64,000 bases of DNA from Actinostola sp. cb2023 (taxonomy: Eukaryota; Cnidaria; Anthozoa; Actiniaria; Actinostolidae): positions 248,001 to 312,000 of the forward strand of contig JAUJYZ010001405.1 of the NCBI GenBank assembly GCA_033675265.1. Reading direction: 5' to 3'. The notes below the pieces were generated by a model. That model ran no database searches. It saw only the letters and a list, made by a program, of their open reading frames with translations, and was not told the DNA's origin. The translations under genes were made by a program, and so were the position numbers. Shown in pieces: positions 1-29,109 of this stretch. Numbering within the stretch: position 1 is the stretch's first letter; each line of letters opens with the position of its first letter.

Positions 1-16661
<16,661 letters not shown>

Positions 16662-16793
16662 TGCAACTTTAGAAATCCATGACAATCCAAAAACAAAACT
16701 TTCCGAGTTCTCCTCAAATTATTCCTATCGAGACAACTTCGATAAATGATCCAACCGAATTAGAAGCTGAAGTGGCTATTAGCAGGCTTGTCG

Positions 16794-16802
16794 GTATATA
16801 AC
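16794..16802 (-). promoter_or_regulatory. Candidate TATA box of the TSPN-mucin gene
   Basis: The minus strand reads GTTATATAC here, about 135 bases upstream of the start codon at 16661. Initiation about 30 bases downstream would give a 5' UTR of roughly 100 bases. This is a sequence match only; AT-rich DNA makes chance matches likely. Confidence 0.3.
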
Positions 16803-18857
16803 GATCACACGAATCGGCGAATGCCGTATTCAGCCGGTTCCTCGCGATCGCTGAATAAAATATTTTGGCTAGGTCACTCGGAATATTAAGCATCCAGCGG
16901 TGATAGTTGCCACGCCTGTGTCAGTTATTGTCCGACGTGTTAGCCGACTCTGAAGGTGGTAAATTACTCATGTATGGGCTCCTGGTACTGTTATCCTATT
17001 GTGGATACGATATGGGGATTTCGCTGATCCTTCCGTGACTAATTCTATAGACCGGCTGTGTTGAGCCCAATGAGTATTAAAATGATAAGAACAGGATTAC
17101 TGTTAGCTATGATCGAGTGATAAATGCACTTATGCTACTAGTGTACAATCCTCATCACTCTTGAAACAAGGTAGTGTTTTATTTGTAAGCGCCGGTTTTT
17201 ACAAGCTAATGACAAGCTTCCTGACTAACGTTTCCTGTTTCTCTTGGCGTGGTCGACGCACGGCCGACAGGTAACGTTCTGGCTCTGTAGCAAATCAGAC
17301 ACTTCATGGGTTAATGTTTGATGCTCTTGTATTATATTGGTAAAGTTGAAAGGGGCAACTTCCTTGAAAGCTTTGGCAAGGAAACATTGTGATTCCTTGC
17401 CAACTGCATTGACAGCCTCCTACGAGACACGCCTATTGGTCGCATTGAAAATGTGAAGGAGGAGAGCAAATATTACACAGTAAAAACAATAAACAATAGC
17501 CCTGTCATTGGAAGGTTTTCCTCACTGTAACATTTAAACAAGAACAGCATCAAAAGATATTTAAAACTGCATCAGGGACAACGTTTTGAGTGATCAAATC
17601 GAACGATTATTCGCTTCTTCCATTAGCATGTTAGATATGAAACAACAACAGCCTTGGTTATGCAGTCGTTTTCAAACATTTTGTCCATAAGATATAAATT
17701 AAAACTAAAACAACTGTAATGTGATTAGTACAAAACCGCATTTTTTTAGCTATATATACAGCAATTTTTGAATACCTTTCCATTCTATAATCCATCTAGA
17801 TAATTTTCAATAATGAAAATATGAAACGAATTCCAAGACTGTATTTTTTTAATTTTCTTTAGAAAATGGCTGTCTTTCTGGGCCCGTATTCTAACATTGT
17901 TTTTCAAACAGAATCCATGTCTTTTCAACTGAAATATTTCATCTCAGTAATGCCTGTTTTCTTAGGTCTTTTTCTATCCTGAGTTCGATTCCTTGAACAA
18001 GAAAGAAATTATTTCTGCAACGTTGATTAGTTCGATTAGATGAGTAACAGATTGAGTTTCAAGTCTTGCGCGTAGGTCCTAGAGGTGTTGAAACGTCTTC
18101 AAGCAGTCCTCCGTACTGGACGTTATGGTCCGCTAATCGTTGTTCGAGTTGTACCGCTGTCAGTACTCCTTGACAAACTGAGACACATTTGCGCACCAAC
18201 GAGAACGCGAAAATATATATCACAATTCACCAAGTATATTTCCATATACCATAATTATGTAAGTTATTTGAGAATATTATCATAGAAAAATGTACCGAAC
18301 CTGAACGACTTCTACAGATGTCAAAATATGTTAAACTAAAACTCTCAAATCACAGAACAGTATTTATACAAGCTTCCATCAAAGATTGCAAATGTTTTCA
18401 CAGGCAACGATCTCAACGACTAGCGAAATGCTATGCTGAGTTGGCTTTCAAAGTGTCGAAAGAAAAGATTTGTCTCTTTTGAACTCAACTCAAAATGTCT
18501 GTTCTTTTTATAGCCTTAAATCGGAGCACCATAAATACATCCGACAGACAAACTGGCCAGCGGTTCTCATGTTTCTAGACTCATTTAGAGGGTACGCCCA
18601 TATCATGACGTAACGGACCGCGTAAAGGAGAGACATACTAGTACTGGGTTTCAATCAGCTGATAAAAGATATTGAATTGTATTGAAAACTTGCAATTCAG
18701 CTTGCAAATTTCGCACGAGACCGGAAATGACGTCACAGCGGCTACTCAGTGGGGGAAAGGGAGAGAATGCCAGGAGAAAAGGGGAGGGTTCTATTTCTTT
18801 TCCCAGGCCAACTCGCTCGACCCCTCCGTGTAGCCCCTGGGTTTCCGAGGCTGTAAA
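16803..18857. other. Intergenic stretch upstream of the TSPN-mucin gene
   Basis: No coding exon, RNA gene or clear repeat unit recognised. Around 18080-18210 a GTACCGCTGTCAGTACTCCTTG segment resembles the inverted repeat at 41329-41563. The proximal few hundred bases would be expected to hold the gene's promoter. Confidence 0.4.
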
Positions 18858-21800
18858 TTATAACTAGACGCTCTATTAGCGTGAACTTGGGCTTCATAAA
18901 GCTATTTTGATAGATTAAATGTAAAACCTATAAAAGTTTATTTGTATCGTCATACAGAAGTCCCGGGGACAGAAGTACAAGTAGTTTTAGCCTATTACTT
19001 ACACAGGCAGCCCAACCATTATTTCTGTGGCTATTTATAATTATTTAAAAAAAATATTTGCATGCGCGCGTCTTTTTTTGATGGGTTTCCTGTGGTAAAG
19101 CGCGCGCGCGCGATACGTATTATATTGGAAATGTATAATGTTGGGATCCCTGTGTACATCCTGCGGGACGCGCCCGCAGCAATGTGTATTATATCATTTT
19201 ATTTCATTATTTAGTAGCCTCAAAAGGAATGGTTGGGCTGCCTGTGTTACTTACACAATTTAAAGCAGACTCCCCACAGTCGAAAATACCGGCTCACATC
19301 GCTAGTCATTACTCGGGCCCAGGCCGCAGGCCGCCCGAGATAGAAAATGCGGAAGTCCTTATGATAGTTTCGTCGGTTCAAAATGACGAGATGCGACGTT
19401 TTAATCGTATTTTCAAGATTACTCCGCACACAACAAATTCTCAGAGAGACTTCGCAGATTTTGAAAAGATGAAATTATGGCAAGGACTCAAGTTTTATGA
19501 ATCTTCGATTTGAAAGCAACCTCTGTAGATCTTCAAGCTATTAAAAGGTCAGGATTTAGTTCATCGTTCAATGACTCCGAAGTGGTCAAAGGCCTAAAAG
19601 CCCGCTTAAAATATATACCTCCCGGTAAACAAACGCGATCGTTATGACCATCTGACCTATGATGACCAATCGATATCATGTTCGTACTCAATCGATATCA
19701 ATTAATCGATTGATATGGAAACTCGATGACCAATCGATGAAACGTCAGATCTGTGACCTTTGATCGATTGTATTGAAGAAGATGTCCTTGTTTTGATCGA
19801 TTGTTATCGATTGCCCTAAAATCGAACCCGACTCGATTCCGATTTTCATCGATTTTCATCGAGCTAGATTTGTACTTATTACACAAGCGGGAACAAGCGC
19901 AAATCAGCAATTGTAATTCAAAGTCAAAAGGTAATCAAATGAACCCCAAAGGCAATAAATAACTTGAAAGCATTCCTCGCGTGTCTCTTTAGTCGGTCTC
20001 CTCGTCATGCAACTAGTCATCATTGTCAGGTCTCTCCTCGCGGACTTGACATTGACAACTTGATATCCCTTCACGATGCATTCATTTTCAAGTACTTCCT
20101 CGAACAACAGCGGCATTTTCCATTTCACAATGCCCGAGTGAACGCTCATTGAGCGTCTTGTTATAATACAATACAAACAGTGAATCTTGTACAAAGTCCT
20201 CATGATCACCTCGTGGTTCCAACACGGAGGATTTCAAGATGTGTTTTCTTCTTCATACACAACATAATTCGATTGGTGCTTCGATTTTGTACGTGAAATT
20301 ATGGCAATATCAATCGTTTCATTATACTCGATATGATCGATACCCATGCTCGATTGGTTTTTTTTCCGATCATCGATTGTCATCGATTGCGTACAACCCG
20401 CTGGATAAATTACCTACTAGTACGAGTTCTGGGGCGTGATACGCTCTCAAACGGAATTAGTATAGCTCGCATTTCAGACCCTAAAGAAATGTCAAAAATG
20501 AAGTGATAACTGAAGTCCAGATTGTTCATAATGATATATACGCTGAAAACTCTGTATTCCGTACTCGTGGTGCGTATTCTTTCAGTACTTTGGCGGTACT
20601 TGTAGCTTCAAATCGTTTCTGGCCTCCCAATTCAAACAACACATTTACCAGCGCTAAGGATCGGATATCACTAGCAAAAATATCAAGCTTTTGCCATATC
20701 CTGTCGGTAGCTGTGCAAATACATATCATCCTTTTTTTTTTAACGATAACAAGACGCTCAATGAGCGTACACTCGGGCTTATGACAAGGACAATGTCAGT
20801 TGCGTGAGGAGAGACCTGACAATGACTGACAGTTGCGTGACGAGGAAGACTATGTATATACATGTATGTGTCGAGTTCATTTGATTTGCCTTTGACTTTG
20901 AGTTCATTTGATTACCTTTTGACTTTGAGTTCAATTGATTTGATTTTGATGAGTTCGTGTAAAGGCCCCCTCTCTAGCTTCAGATCCCGAAACGTCGAGT
21001 TTCGAATCGAGTTCGAGTTCGGGTTCGAGTTACGGTTCGAACGTCGAATAAAACAAGGACATCTTCTTCAATACAATATCATTTCTCTGACGTCATGACA
21101 ATCAGTGACAGTTGAGTGACGAGGGAGACCATGTGGCGGGTGAGTATGTACATGATACGTCTTGAGGTTGCATAGGTCAGATGGTTCTGATAACGCCCTC
21201 ACGTTTGTTTTTGTTAAATATATTTTAAGCGAGCTTCTAGTCCTTCTACCACTTCTAGTCATTGAACGATGAACTAGAATCCTGACCTTTAATGGCTTGA
21301 AGATCTACAGCTGCTTTCAAAACTAAGATTCAAATCTACTTGAGTCCTGTGTGTCGTTTGTTTTTTTCTTATCTGCTGAGTAATCTTGAAACTCGATACG
21401 ATTAAATACGTCGCATACTTTCGTCATTCTTTGACCGGACTACGACGACGACGACTACCGAAAAACGCATTTTATAACTCGGGCTTCCTTCGGAAGTGCC
21501 CGAGTAATTAAACGCTTCGAGAACCATGAGTTCTGGCTTTAGGAAATCGATCCCGGGGAAAAACTAGAGTACTTGATCGATCGCATCATGCAAATGCATT
21601 TCTTTAAAACATCCGTCAACATGGACGCTATCTTTGAAAATTATGGTCGAGTTTTGATTGTCCCTCTTTTTTACCCTCAAAAAGAGGGCCAATCAAAATC
21701 AAGATTCGTATCACGCCACAGAACTCGTAATAGCAGGTAATTTATCCAGCGGGTTGTTTCGGCCGGTGACTTCGGAGCGCGGACAAAAACCGCTGGATCC

Positions 21801-22126
21801 TCGAGCATGCCTCATACCGAACTGAAGCCAACTGAGACTAGTCAATCGTCGCCAGAAAACGTCAGGTTTTCCATTTGTATCGCCAAAAGACCTCCAGAAA
21901 CTGTAAGGTCAACTATTTCCCCCTTAGTTTGTGCTTTGAAATTGTACCTCGAATAATCCGTGATTAAACTAAAGCTGAAGAAACGAAATCGTCGTTAGGT
22001 CATCTCAGCGGCCGGCGCAGGGGCCTTGCGCATTAGAACCCATTATGCGAATTGAGGCCTAAGAAGAAGAACGGCCAGCATTTTAGACTTGGGCTTTTCC
22101 ACAGGAAGCCGAAGTAATAACTACAA
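18858..22126 (+). mobile_element. 3.3-kb composite element with nested fold-back insertions
   Basis: Outer ends match the 11258-12168 family (CTAGACGCTCTATTAGCGTG; TTCCACAGGAAGCC). Inside are a 7-bp-TSD MITE (18999-19246) and a layered inverted repeat from about 19310 to 21507. Segments around 19480-19600 (AGATCTTCAAGCTATTAAAAGGTCAGGATT) return inverted at 21240-21320; CAATGTCAGTTGCGTGAGG-type arms occur at about 19990-20060 and 20790-20850; and the GACGCTCAATGAGCGT palindromes at about 20140 and 20755 repeat the family end motif. ATCGATT is very frequent at 19670-20400. No transposase frame. Confidence 0.55.
18999..19246. mobile_element. CACAGGCAGCCCAACC MITE with 7-bp target duplication
   Basis: Ends CACAGGCAGCCCAACC and GGTTGGGCTGCCTGTG are exact inverted repeats. 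The element is flanked on both sides by TTACTTA. The interior has GCGCGCGC runs, CCTGCGGGACGCGCCCGCAG and GATGGGTTTCCTGTGGTA. Confidence 0.8.
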
Positions 22127-23260
22127 ATAGCTTTCGATTTTAAGGATCTACGCACAGGTGAACGATTCTTGGACTACGGCGCAGACCCTAGATGTATGTC
22201 TGAGAGCGAAAGAGCTCGCCTCAAATGAAACATCTTCTACGCTTGGACCATGTCCAAGAAATAATACCCAGAGATAAACGCCAAAGTAAGGATTGCTCGC
22301 AATCTAAAATATTCTTGGAAAAATTAAAGAAAAAAAATTAAGTAAAAAATATAGAAAACTAGATAAAATGGTGCATGTGTTAGGTGTTTCAAAGACAATG
22401 GTCCCCTCGTCTATTTTGTTTCTCAATGTGAGTCTCTATGCGCCAATTAAATCCACGTTTTCAATGGCGACTATAGAAATGAAATAGAAATCTGTTCGTG
22501 TTTTCGTCCTTATGAAGTGCGCGTTCTTAACCTCTTATCTCAATGCAGTGGCCTGTACTTATATCATCCGATAGCAACATACGGTCATTCTCAAAGGTTG
22601 TCCGTATAGCATGTATTTTATTGTACAATATTTCCGATATCACGCGCACTGGCTTTGTGTGTTTATATCACAGGAAAAAGACACACGAAATTAAATAATG
22701 TCTAAAACATTTGATTAATTAACAAATAGAACAGCTTCAACCGTGCTTCGTTCAGTAATAAAGCAGGCAGGAAGTGACGAGAGCACGAGAGAAGTGTAGG
22801 GAGAAACACTAAAAAAATAAAATTAAAATAAACACGAGCCGTAGGGGGTGGCCGCTTAATAGGGGGTGGCCGCTTTGTGGAGGGATATTTTATGTATATG
22901 TATCCTAAAGGAATTTACCGTGTATAAATAAAGGTGATCATATTATTATTTCGGAACTTTCATAACGTGAAAAGCGCGTTTTCCTCAGGGACTCAATTGT
23001 GAAGTGAGAAATATGGAATGTCGTAAGTGCGTCCCTATAGCTACTTGATGGGAAGTGCCCCTCGATGGTAAGGAATAGTTTTAACAATAATTATTATTAT
23101 TAATGATTAATTATTATAAATGTAACCTAGATTACCGTTGACTCTTCTTGACGAACCTGATTAAGCCTAGCTTACACATGTGAGAGAATATTAGAGAAGT
23201 GCAAAACCACTGGCAAAAGTAAAAGTAATATTGTCTTGACCAGTCCTTCTTCTCGCAGTT
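22127..23260. other. Unannotated intergenic stretch
   Basis: No gene recognised. A short fragment near 22845-22880 (GGTGGCCGCTTAATAG twice) belongs to the same kind of repeat as 9465-9545. AAAAATTAAG-rich sequence near 22320 is low complexity. Confidence 0.4.
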
Positions 23261-23382
23261 CATTCATTTATTCATTCATTCATTCATTCATTCATTCATT
23301 CATTCATTCATTCATTCATTCATTCATTCATTCATTCATTCATTCATTCATTCATTCATTCATTCATTCATTCATTCATTCA
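23260..23382. repeat. ATTC tetranucleotide microsatellite
   Basis: About 30 perfect ATTC units. Confidence 0.95.
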
Positions 23383-23426
23383 GTTAAGAACCAAGGCTTT
23401 AGTGTAGAAGAGGTTTAGGGTCAAGT

Positions 23427-23603
23427 AGAGTCGTTTTCGTATTGAGTGTGAAGTAGTTACGGTACGGTTCGTGCCATGCCGTGATCGTGCGGTATCCAAG
23501 CATTCTGATTGGTTGAGCAATGATTTTGCGCGCTGTGATTGGTTGAATACATGTCTTCGATTCCGTGCTGTAGGTTTCCCACTCATACGAAAACAACTCG
23601 CTA
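23427..23603. mobile_element. AGTCGTTTTCGTATG MITE, copy 2 (core type A)
   Basis: AGAGTCGTTTTCGTATTGAG at the left and CATACGAAAACAACTC at the right, with the GATTTTGCGCGCTGTGATTGG core. Confidence 0.75.
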
Positions 23604-24047
23604 TATAATAAAGGTCTTTAATGACTTACCAAGGGGTTTACATGTCCAGTCGTATTTTCCTGCTTCATTCTTGACAAACTTGCACAAATCAGAGATCATG
23701 AATGTGAACAACAGTTGCTTCGAACCTGAAAAACAAACGAGGTCTCAATTAATCGAAATATTTACAAAACATCAACCAGTCACAAGTGAAAAGCGCGTTG
23801 TTTCTGGGTTAAAATATGTCAAGCGAAGACCAGATCAACCAGACACACCCGAGTGAACCGACACATAAAACGGAGGTTACAGCGAGCTGCGCTAAACATC
23901 TAAGCTGGTGCCACGGGATACCCGTGTCATTTTTTTACTCTATTTTCCACTCGACCTAGTCCTTTTCGTCTACTCGCTCCTTTCTACAGAAGGGTATTTT
24001 TATTAATTCACGAGCAAAGATTGCAGAAACATATTTGCTCGTGATGC

Positions 24048-24115
24048 CACAGGCAGCCCAACCATTGCTTCTGAGACAACTTATAATTAATAAAAAAGAT
24101 ACTGTAGTTGTATGG
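24048..24115. mobile_element. Partial CACAGGCAGCCCAACC MITE
   Basis: Left end CACAGGCAGCCCAACC followed by ATTGCTTCTGAG and an AAT-rich tail as in the full copies; the right end is missing. Confidence 0.6.
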
Positions 24116-24218
24116 ACCTTTTCGTGGTTTCCCAGAATGCTTCATGATTCTGCGCGCGCAAGCGAGGTCAGGGGAAAAAATATTTAGAATTGATCGTGTA
24201 TTGAGGAAAATATGACTT

Positions 24219-25462
24219 AAGAAATATAAAACAGTTTTCCGTTTTATATACTCTGATCTAAACACGCGGGATGTTGGGAGAACACGAGAGAAGCGTAGGA
24301 AACCACGACGCGAAGCGGAGTGGTTTCCAGCTTCTCAAGTGTTCTCCCAACATCCCAAGTGTTTAGATCAGAGTATATAAAACGGAAAACTGTTTTATAT
24401 TTCTTTTATAAAATAACTACAATGATTTCTTTTTGAAAAAACCGTTTATTTACGCGAGATTCTACTGATCAAATTTGCAATTCTCCTGAAAAGCATCAGA
24501 AATCGCCCATCGTCCAATCAAATCTCGCGAAAGAAATCAAAATGGCAAGCGACTCGACAACTTTTATCTGTGCCGTATCGCCGTTTAATAAGTGTTTTGA
24601 CAGGAAAAACGTTTTGAAGAATGCTATTTTCTGTCAGAAAATTAAAGAAGAATGCTTCTTACGGCTTCCTTTATCAGTTTGTGTATCCTGTAAATACGAA
24701 AAAAACGAAGAAAAGCTGAGCTAATATGAAGACGAATCGCCAACTTTTTGCCGAAATATTTGACAACTAGATGAATGAGCACGAAGTCAGGTAGCCAAAT
24801 ATTCACAGTTTTTGTCGTATTTTAAAATCTTTTCAGCGTTTTTCTCGACAAGAATGTATACACGATAGACGTTTTTGAGACATTTGACAATATTTTTTCT
24901 CTTTGACATATTTTACTAGAGATATTGTCCGGCGAACAGCTTGTCAATTTGTAATTGTAGCTACAAGAATCGCTCTGTTTTGTGAGTAAGTTTATATTAA
25001 ATACGGCTATCGTTGCTTGGTATTTTCAGTTGTTAACTGACTTGACAAAATATAGAACTCATAGAACGGCTTATAGTATGTGATTGAGAAAACTGAGCAG
25101 TTAGATTATTTAGTTCTCTTCGTTTATATTGTGATTTGTCGACAAAAGTGGACGATTCGTCGCCAGTTTTTGGTGTATTTAAACTCAATTCTTGCAAGTT
25201 TTCAGTTTCAAAACAGCAAAATCACATCTAGATAGAACTTGAACTTGAGAAAACAAGAAAAACTAATTATATGGCTTTCGTTGAAAATATGTTTATTAAA
25301 TAAAACATGTTTAACAGCAGAAAAACAAATATTTGGTGTCGATCAAATCCACTGCATCGCTTCAAGGTCGTTCAAGGTCATGAAGTAGCGTGTTTATATA
25401 CTCTCATCTAAAACGGTGTTTTGACCAATGAGAGCGCGCGTTATATCTAAATTATTTTATAA
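24219..25462 (+). mobile_element. Fold-back-capped element, copy A
   Basis: A palindrome of about 187 bp (24219-24405, 47-base arms beginning AAGAAATATAAAACAG) is joined to a 1,057-bp body running from TTATAAAATAAC at 24406 to TTATTTTATAA at 25462. The far end carries GACCAATGAGAGCGCGCGTT. A 60-codon frame at 24542 (MASDSTTFICAV...) lies in the body; its counterpart in copy B is not kept open, so I do not call it a gene. Confidence 0.65.
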
Positions 25463-25562
25463 TACTGTATCTAATCAAGAACAGAAAAAAACTATTTTCT
25501 TTGCTTGAGAATTTGCATCCATCTTTGTAATTCTTCTTACGCACTTTTAATTTAAATCTAAG

Positions 25563-25582
25563 TTTTCTAATAATAATAATTG

Positions 25583-25615
<33 letters not shown>
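25563..25615. repeat. AAT-rich microsatellite
   Basis: Short imperfect AAT run between the 1-kb element and the right 58-bp arm. Confidence 0.8.
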
Positions 25616-25617
<2 letters not shown>

Positions 25618-25897
25618 GAATTTATTCATTCTCTCTTAATATTTTCGATCTATTTTGTACCCTGACCTCGCTTGCGCGCGCAGAATCATGAAGCATTCTG
25701 GGAAACTACGAAAAGGTCCATGCGCGCGAGATCCATGCGCGCGTCTTCGTAGATTTTGCAAACTTAAAGTAACTCCCTACTGGTCTCCAGGGAGCGGAGG
25801 GAACTCTACTCTATGCAATACATTTGGAGTCGTCGAAACCTCATTATCGGATGCGCCACATATGACCCATTTTAAGGAAATGGTTCTGCATGCGCAT

Positions 25898-27127
25898 TTA
25901 TAAAATAACTTTTATATAACGCGCGCTCTGATTGGCTGATTAGCCGTGTTTCATGAGGCTATGCAAACACGGTTTTCGGCCAAGACATGTCCGGCAAAGA
26001 GCGATTCAGTGAATTTGAACGACATTTGTTTGTTGTCAAAAATCATTTTATTTACTAAATACATTTTTAACAACGACCATGGAATCATATTTCTTTCTTG
26101 TTATCTCTAGTTTAAGTGTTGTCCAGTTATGTTGTTGCTGTTTTCAAACTGAGAAACTTCAAGTTTTGTCAACAAAAAATTCAATAAGCTTAGCTTACGC
26201 TTACGCTTCAACTTCAAGAAGCGACGACAAATGGTTGGAATTTGTGTACAATATCGAAGAAAAAATAAATATCTTAACTGCTCAGGATTCTCCAACACAT
26301 ACTCAGTCGTTTGTTGAAATGTAGAGCTAATAAACGATACCATTTCCATACTAAACGAAGCGTTTCTTGTAGCTACAAAAACAACAAATTTAAGCTTGCA
26401 ATAAGCTTATTATAAAGTACGGCCTTACAGCCGTGTGTGAAAAATGTCCAACTGTACAGCAAAGTTTTACCTCTTTCTCCAGCAAGAAAAGTGTTTAAGA
26501 GAAAACAATAGCTTGTGGTGTCTCAGGAACGTCCATCTTTGACTTATTCTAGTCGAACAAAGCGAGGAATCATAGAAAATACGACAAAGACTGCATTTCG
26601 GCTACTTGACTTCGGCTACGTATACTTCTCCATTCATCAAATTCACAACTATTTCAGATTGTTTTGGCGATTCATTGTCAGTAAATCGGCTTTTCTCACT
26701 TTGCTTCCTTTTTAAGTGTACAGAGTTCACACAGTAAGAAGTCCAGAAAATACATATTTATGTAGTTTTCTATCAAATTATGAGTTGCTTTGTCTAAACT
26801 TGATTTCTTTCGTGAAATTTCATTGGATATCACGCGATTTCTGACGCTTTTCAGGAGAATCGCACATTTGATCACTGAAAACTTGCGTAAATAAATATAA
26901 TATTCCTAAATAACCTTGTAGTTATTTTATAAAAGAAATAAAAAACGTTTTTCCGTGTTTGCACAGGCTTATGCAAACCTCGGGAAAGTTTGTAAGAACT
27001 CTCGAGCAGGTGAAAACCCTCGACCTGCGGTCTCGGGTTTTCACTCTCTGCTCTCGAGTTCTCCCAAACTTCCCCTCGGTTTGCATAAGCCTGTGCAAAC
27101 ACGGAAAACGTTTCTTATTTCTTAAAT
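25898..27127 (-). mobile_element. Fold-back-capped element, copy B, inverted relative to A
   Basis: The body runs 25898-26932, from TTATAAAATAAC next to GCGCGCTCTGATTGGC to GTTATTTTATAA; the palindromic cap follows immediately (26933-27127) with arms AACGTTTTTCCGTGTTTGCA / CACGGAAAACG. Both ends correspond to copy A read on the other strand, including GAAATTTCATTGGATATCACGCGA near 26815. Confidence 0.65.
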
Positions 27128-27614
27128 AATTAACAAGAACGCACCGTATCAGCTCAGGAAATGTACTCGGCCAAAAAAAGTAATGCACAAATCTTTTGAA
27201 AATTTGTCTCTTTGCATTTCTTTATTGGTAAAGAGATTTCCCAAAAAAGTAAAATATCGTTTGAATATCATTTGAATACTGTAGAACCGATGTGTGCGAT
27301 TATAATTCCAGTCTTTTTATATGCTCTGCTCATGCGCAGAGTCGTGGACATAGCATCCCACATGTTGGACTCTTGAGTAGCATGGAGTAGAACCTGCTTT
27401 CAGATTAATGAGAATTCGAACAGAGTGGTACTGTCTCTACTCTGTCCCCAGAAAGACAATGCGGTTCAATCTGTAGCTATAGTTATTGGCAGCTAAAATA
27501 ATAGCTACACTTGTAAATTATAGTTGTAAAAGTTTTTTAGGGGTTAGATAGGTGTCCCCATTTAGTTTACCATCATGTAAACTAGATAGTTTTGACATGT
27601 TAATAAAGTTTTTT
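27128..27614. other. Intergenic stretch without recognised features
   Basis: I see no coding or repeat structure beyond AT-rich sequence. Confidence 0.4.
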
Positions 27615-27760
27615 TATTATAATTATTATTATTATTATTATTGAATTGACCCCTGCATGGCCATCCAAATAACCCATGTAGACGCTTTGCGGTCACGATT
27701 CGAACCCAGTCTTCCACTCGTTCACGGTACAGGCGAATATCTGTGCACACCTTCATCGCG
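27615..27760 (-). repeat. tRNA-derived SINE fragment with TTA tail
   Basis: On the minus strand a polymerase-III B-box-like GGTTCGAATC lies near 27700, followed by a non-tRNA body and a 3' tail of repeated AAT at 27615-27645. This organisation suggests a SINE. The A box is not convincing. Confidence 0.4.
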
Positions 27761-28060
27761 GTCAAACAGTTTTTAGTGATTTCTAAGGACGTCAGTGCAT
27801 ATTTAAGGTTCAGTTTTCTACAGTTAGTTAATTCTTTATGAATATTTGATTTTGCTCCTCTTTTATACTTTTTGTACGATGTTTTGAACGCTGAATTTTC
27901 TTTACCAGCAAAACTTACGATCGCTTTCAAACTTGACAAGACTCGTAGAAAGAAAGAGCGATCACAGTTCAACTTTATTTTATTGTTCAAAACGATGGGC
28001 TGTCGATGTTATTACACCTATCCAAGTCAGCTTCGTTACATTCCAAAACTGTTTTTGAAA

Positions 28061-28162
28061 GTTAGACTACGAGTTCGAGGTTTCTATGAGGCAATAGTCA
28101 ATGAGGCGCGTAGCTCCGAGTTGACTATCCTCATAGAAAACGAGAACGAGTAGTCTAATTGT
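28061..28162. repeat. MITE-like palindrome, AGACTACGAGTTC arms
   Basis: Arms TTAGACTACGAGTTCGAGG and TCGTTCTCG/AGTAGTCTAA pair around GGCGCGTAGCTCC. The neighbouring AGCATAAACCAT at 28165-28180 returns inverted near 28360, suggesting nesting. Confidence 0.55.
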
Positions 28163-28379
28163 TTTAGCATAAACCATCCAGTAGGTCAGTAGAAAATGAC
28201 AGAAACAAACAACAGACAATAATTCGATGAGAAACTCCTCCGAAACATTAGCAAAACCTGGCCGCGATGGCGCCATTTTGTTTGTTTACCTCTACTCGGG
28301 GTCTATGAGCTGATAGACCACTGGTAGCGAACCAATCAGATTGCAGGATTTGCGATATATGGTTTATGCTAAACTAGAT

Positions 28380-29100
28380 TTTGCTGACGTATTGAATTCG
28401 CAGAAATTTGACCGCGGTGTGGTGCATATCACTACTGTAAGTCTGGATACCGAAATTCTCGCAGACAGACGTCTAGCCAAGCTAGGAATGGGCTGCAGGG
28501 CATTGAACAGAAGGACATAGCATTATTATTAGTATACGCGCAATGTTGCCATCAGCATGTGACGAAAGCAGCAGTTATGACGGAGAATTTGAATGGCACG
28601 CGTCGTACAGCTCCAGTGAGGAAAACACATTGTCCATGCAGGCAATATTGCGCGCGATATTGCATCGTGTGTTAGAACCTTAAGATTCTATTCCATTCAC
28701 TAGCTATTCAACCCTCAGAAACTTAGGTTTCTACAATGGTTTCGCGAAGAGAAGAAGAGATATACGAAGAAGAGATATACGAAAATCATCACATCACTGG
28801 TGTTCTAATATGATACTTTCTCTCGTGCTGGGTCGATCAGATCACCAACTCTTGTTCCTTACACCACCCCTGCCTAAAAATGTGAATCTCTGATCTACGT
28901 GTCGGTCGCAAATGCACAACTCAATCTGTGTATGCACACGCAAACACAGCGTTCTAAGAATACAGCTATTTGAAAAAGGTTGTCTTGTGAATACTGAATA
29001 CTGAATTGCAGTTCAAGTCGTTGTGGTAAATTATAAAGAGTCTTTTTAGAAGCCAAAACCAGGCTAAACCAACATATTCTAATTGTCGTTACCATAATAT
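28380..29100. other. Intergenic stretch
   Basis: Several TTGCGCGC segments but no supported gene, RNA or bounded element. Confidence 0.35.
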
Positions 29101-29109
29101 AGCCCCCCA

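Larger units (their letters stand above)
24116..25716. repeat. Composite bounded by 58-bp inverted repeats
   Basis: GGACCTTTTCGTGGTTTCCC... at 24116-24175 returns inverted at 25657-25716 with about one mismatch. The arms include TTCATGATTCTGCGCGCGC. They enclose the fold-back-capped element of 24219-25462. Confidence 0.7.

Noticed and set aside
18085..18285. 66-codon plus-strand frame
   Set aside because: Overlaps sequence related to the 41329-41563 inverted repeat; no domain.
24542..24724. 60-codon frame MASDSTTFICAV as a gene
   Set aside because: Lies inside a repeated non-autonomous element and the sister copy does not keep it open.
27562..27990. 142-codon minus-strand frame
   Set aside because: Its C-terminal part reads through a SINE-like fragment and an AAT run; the rest has no recognised motif.
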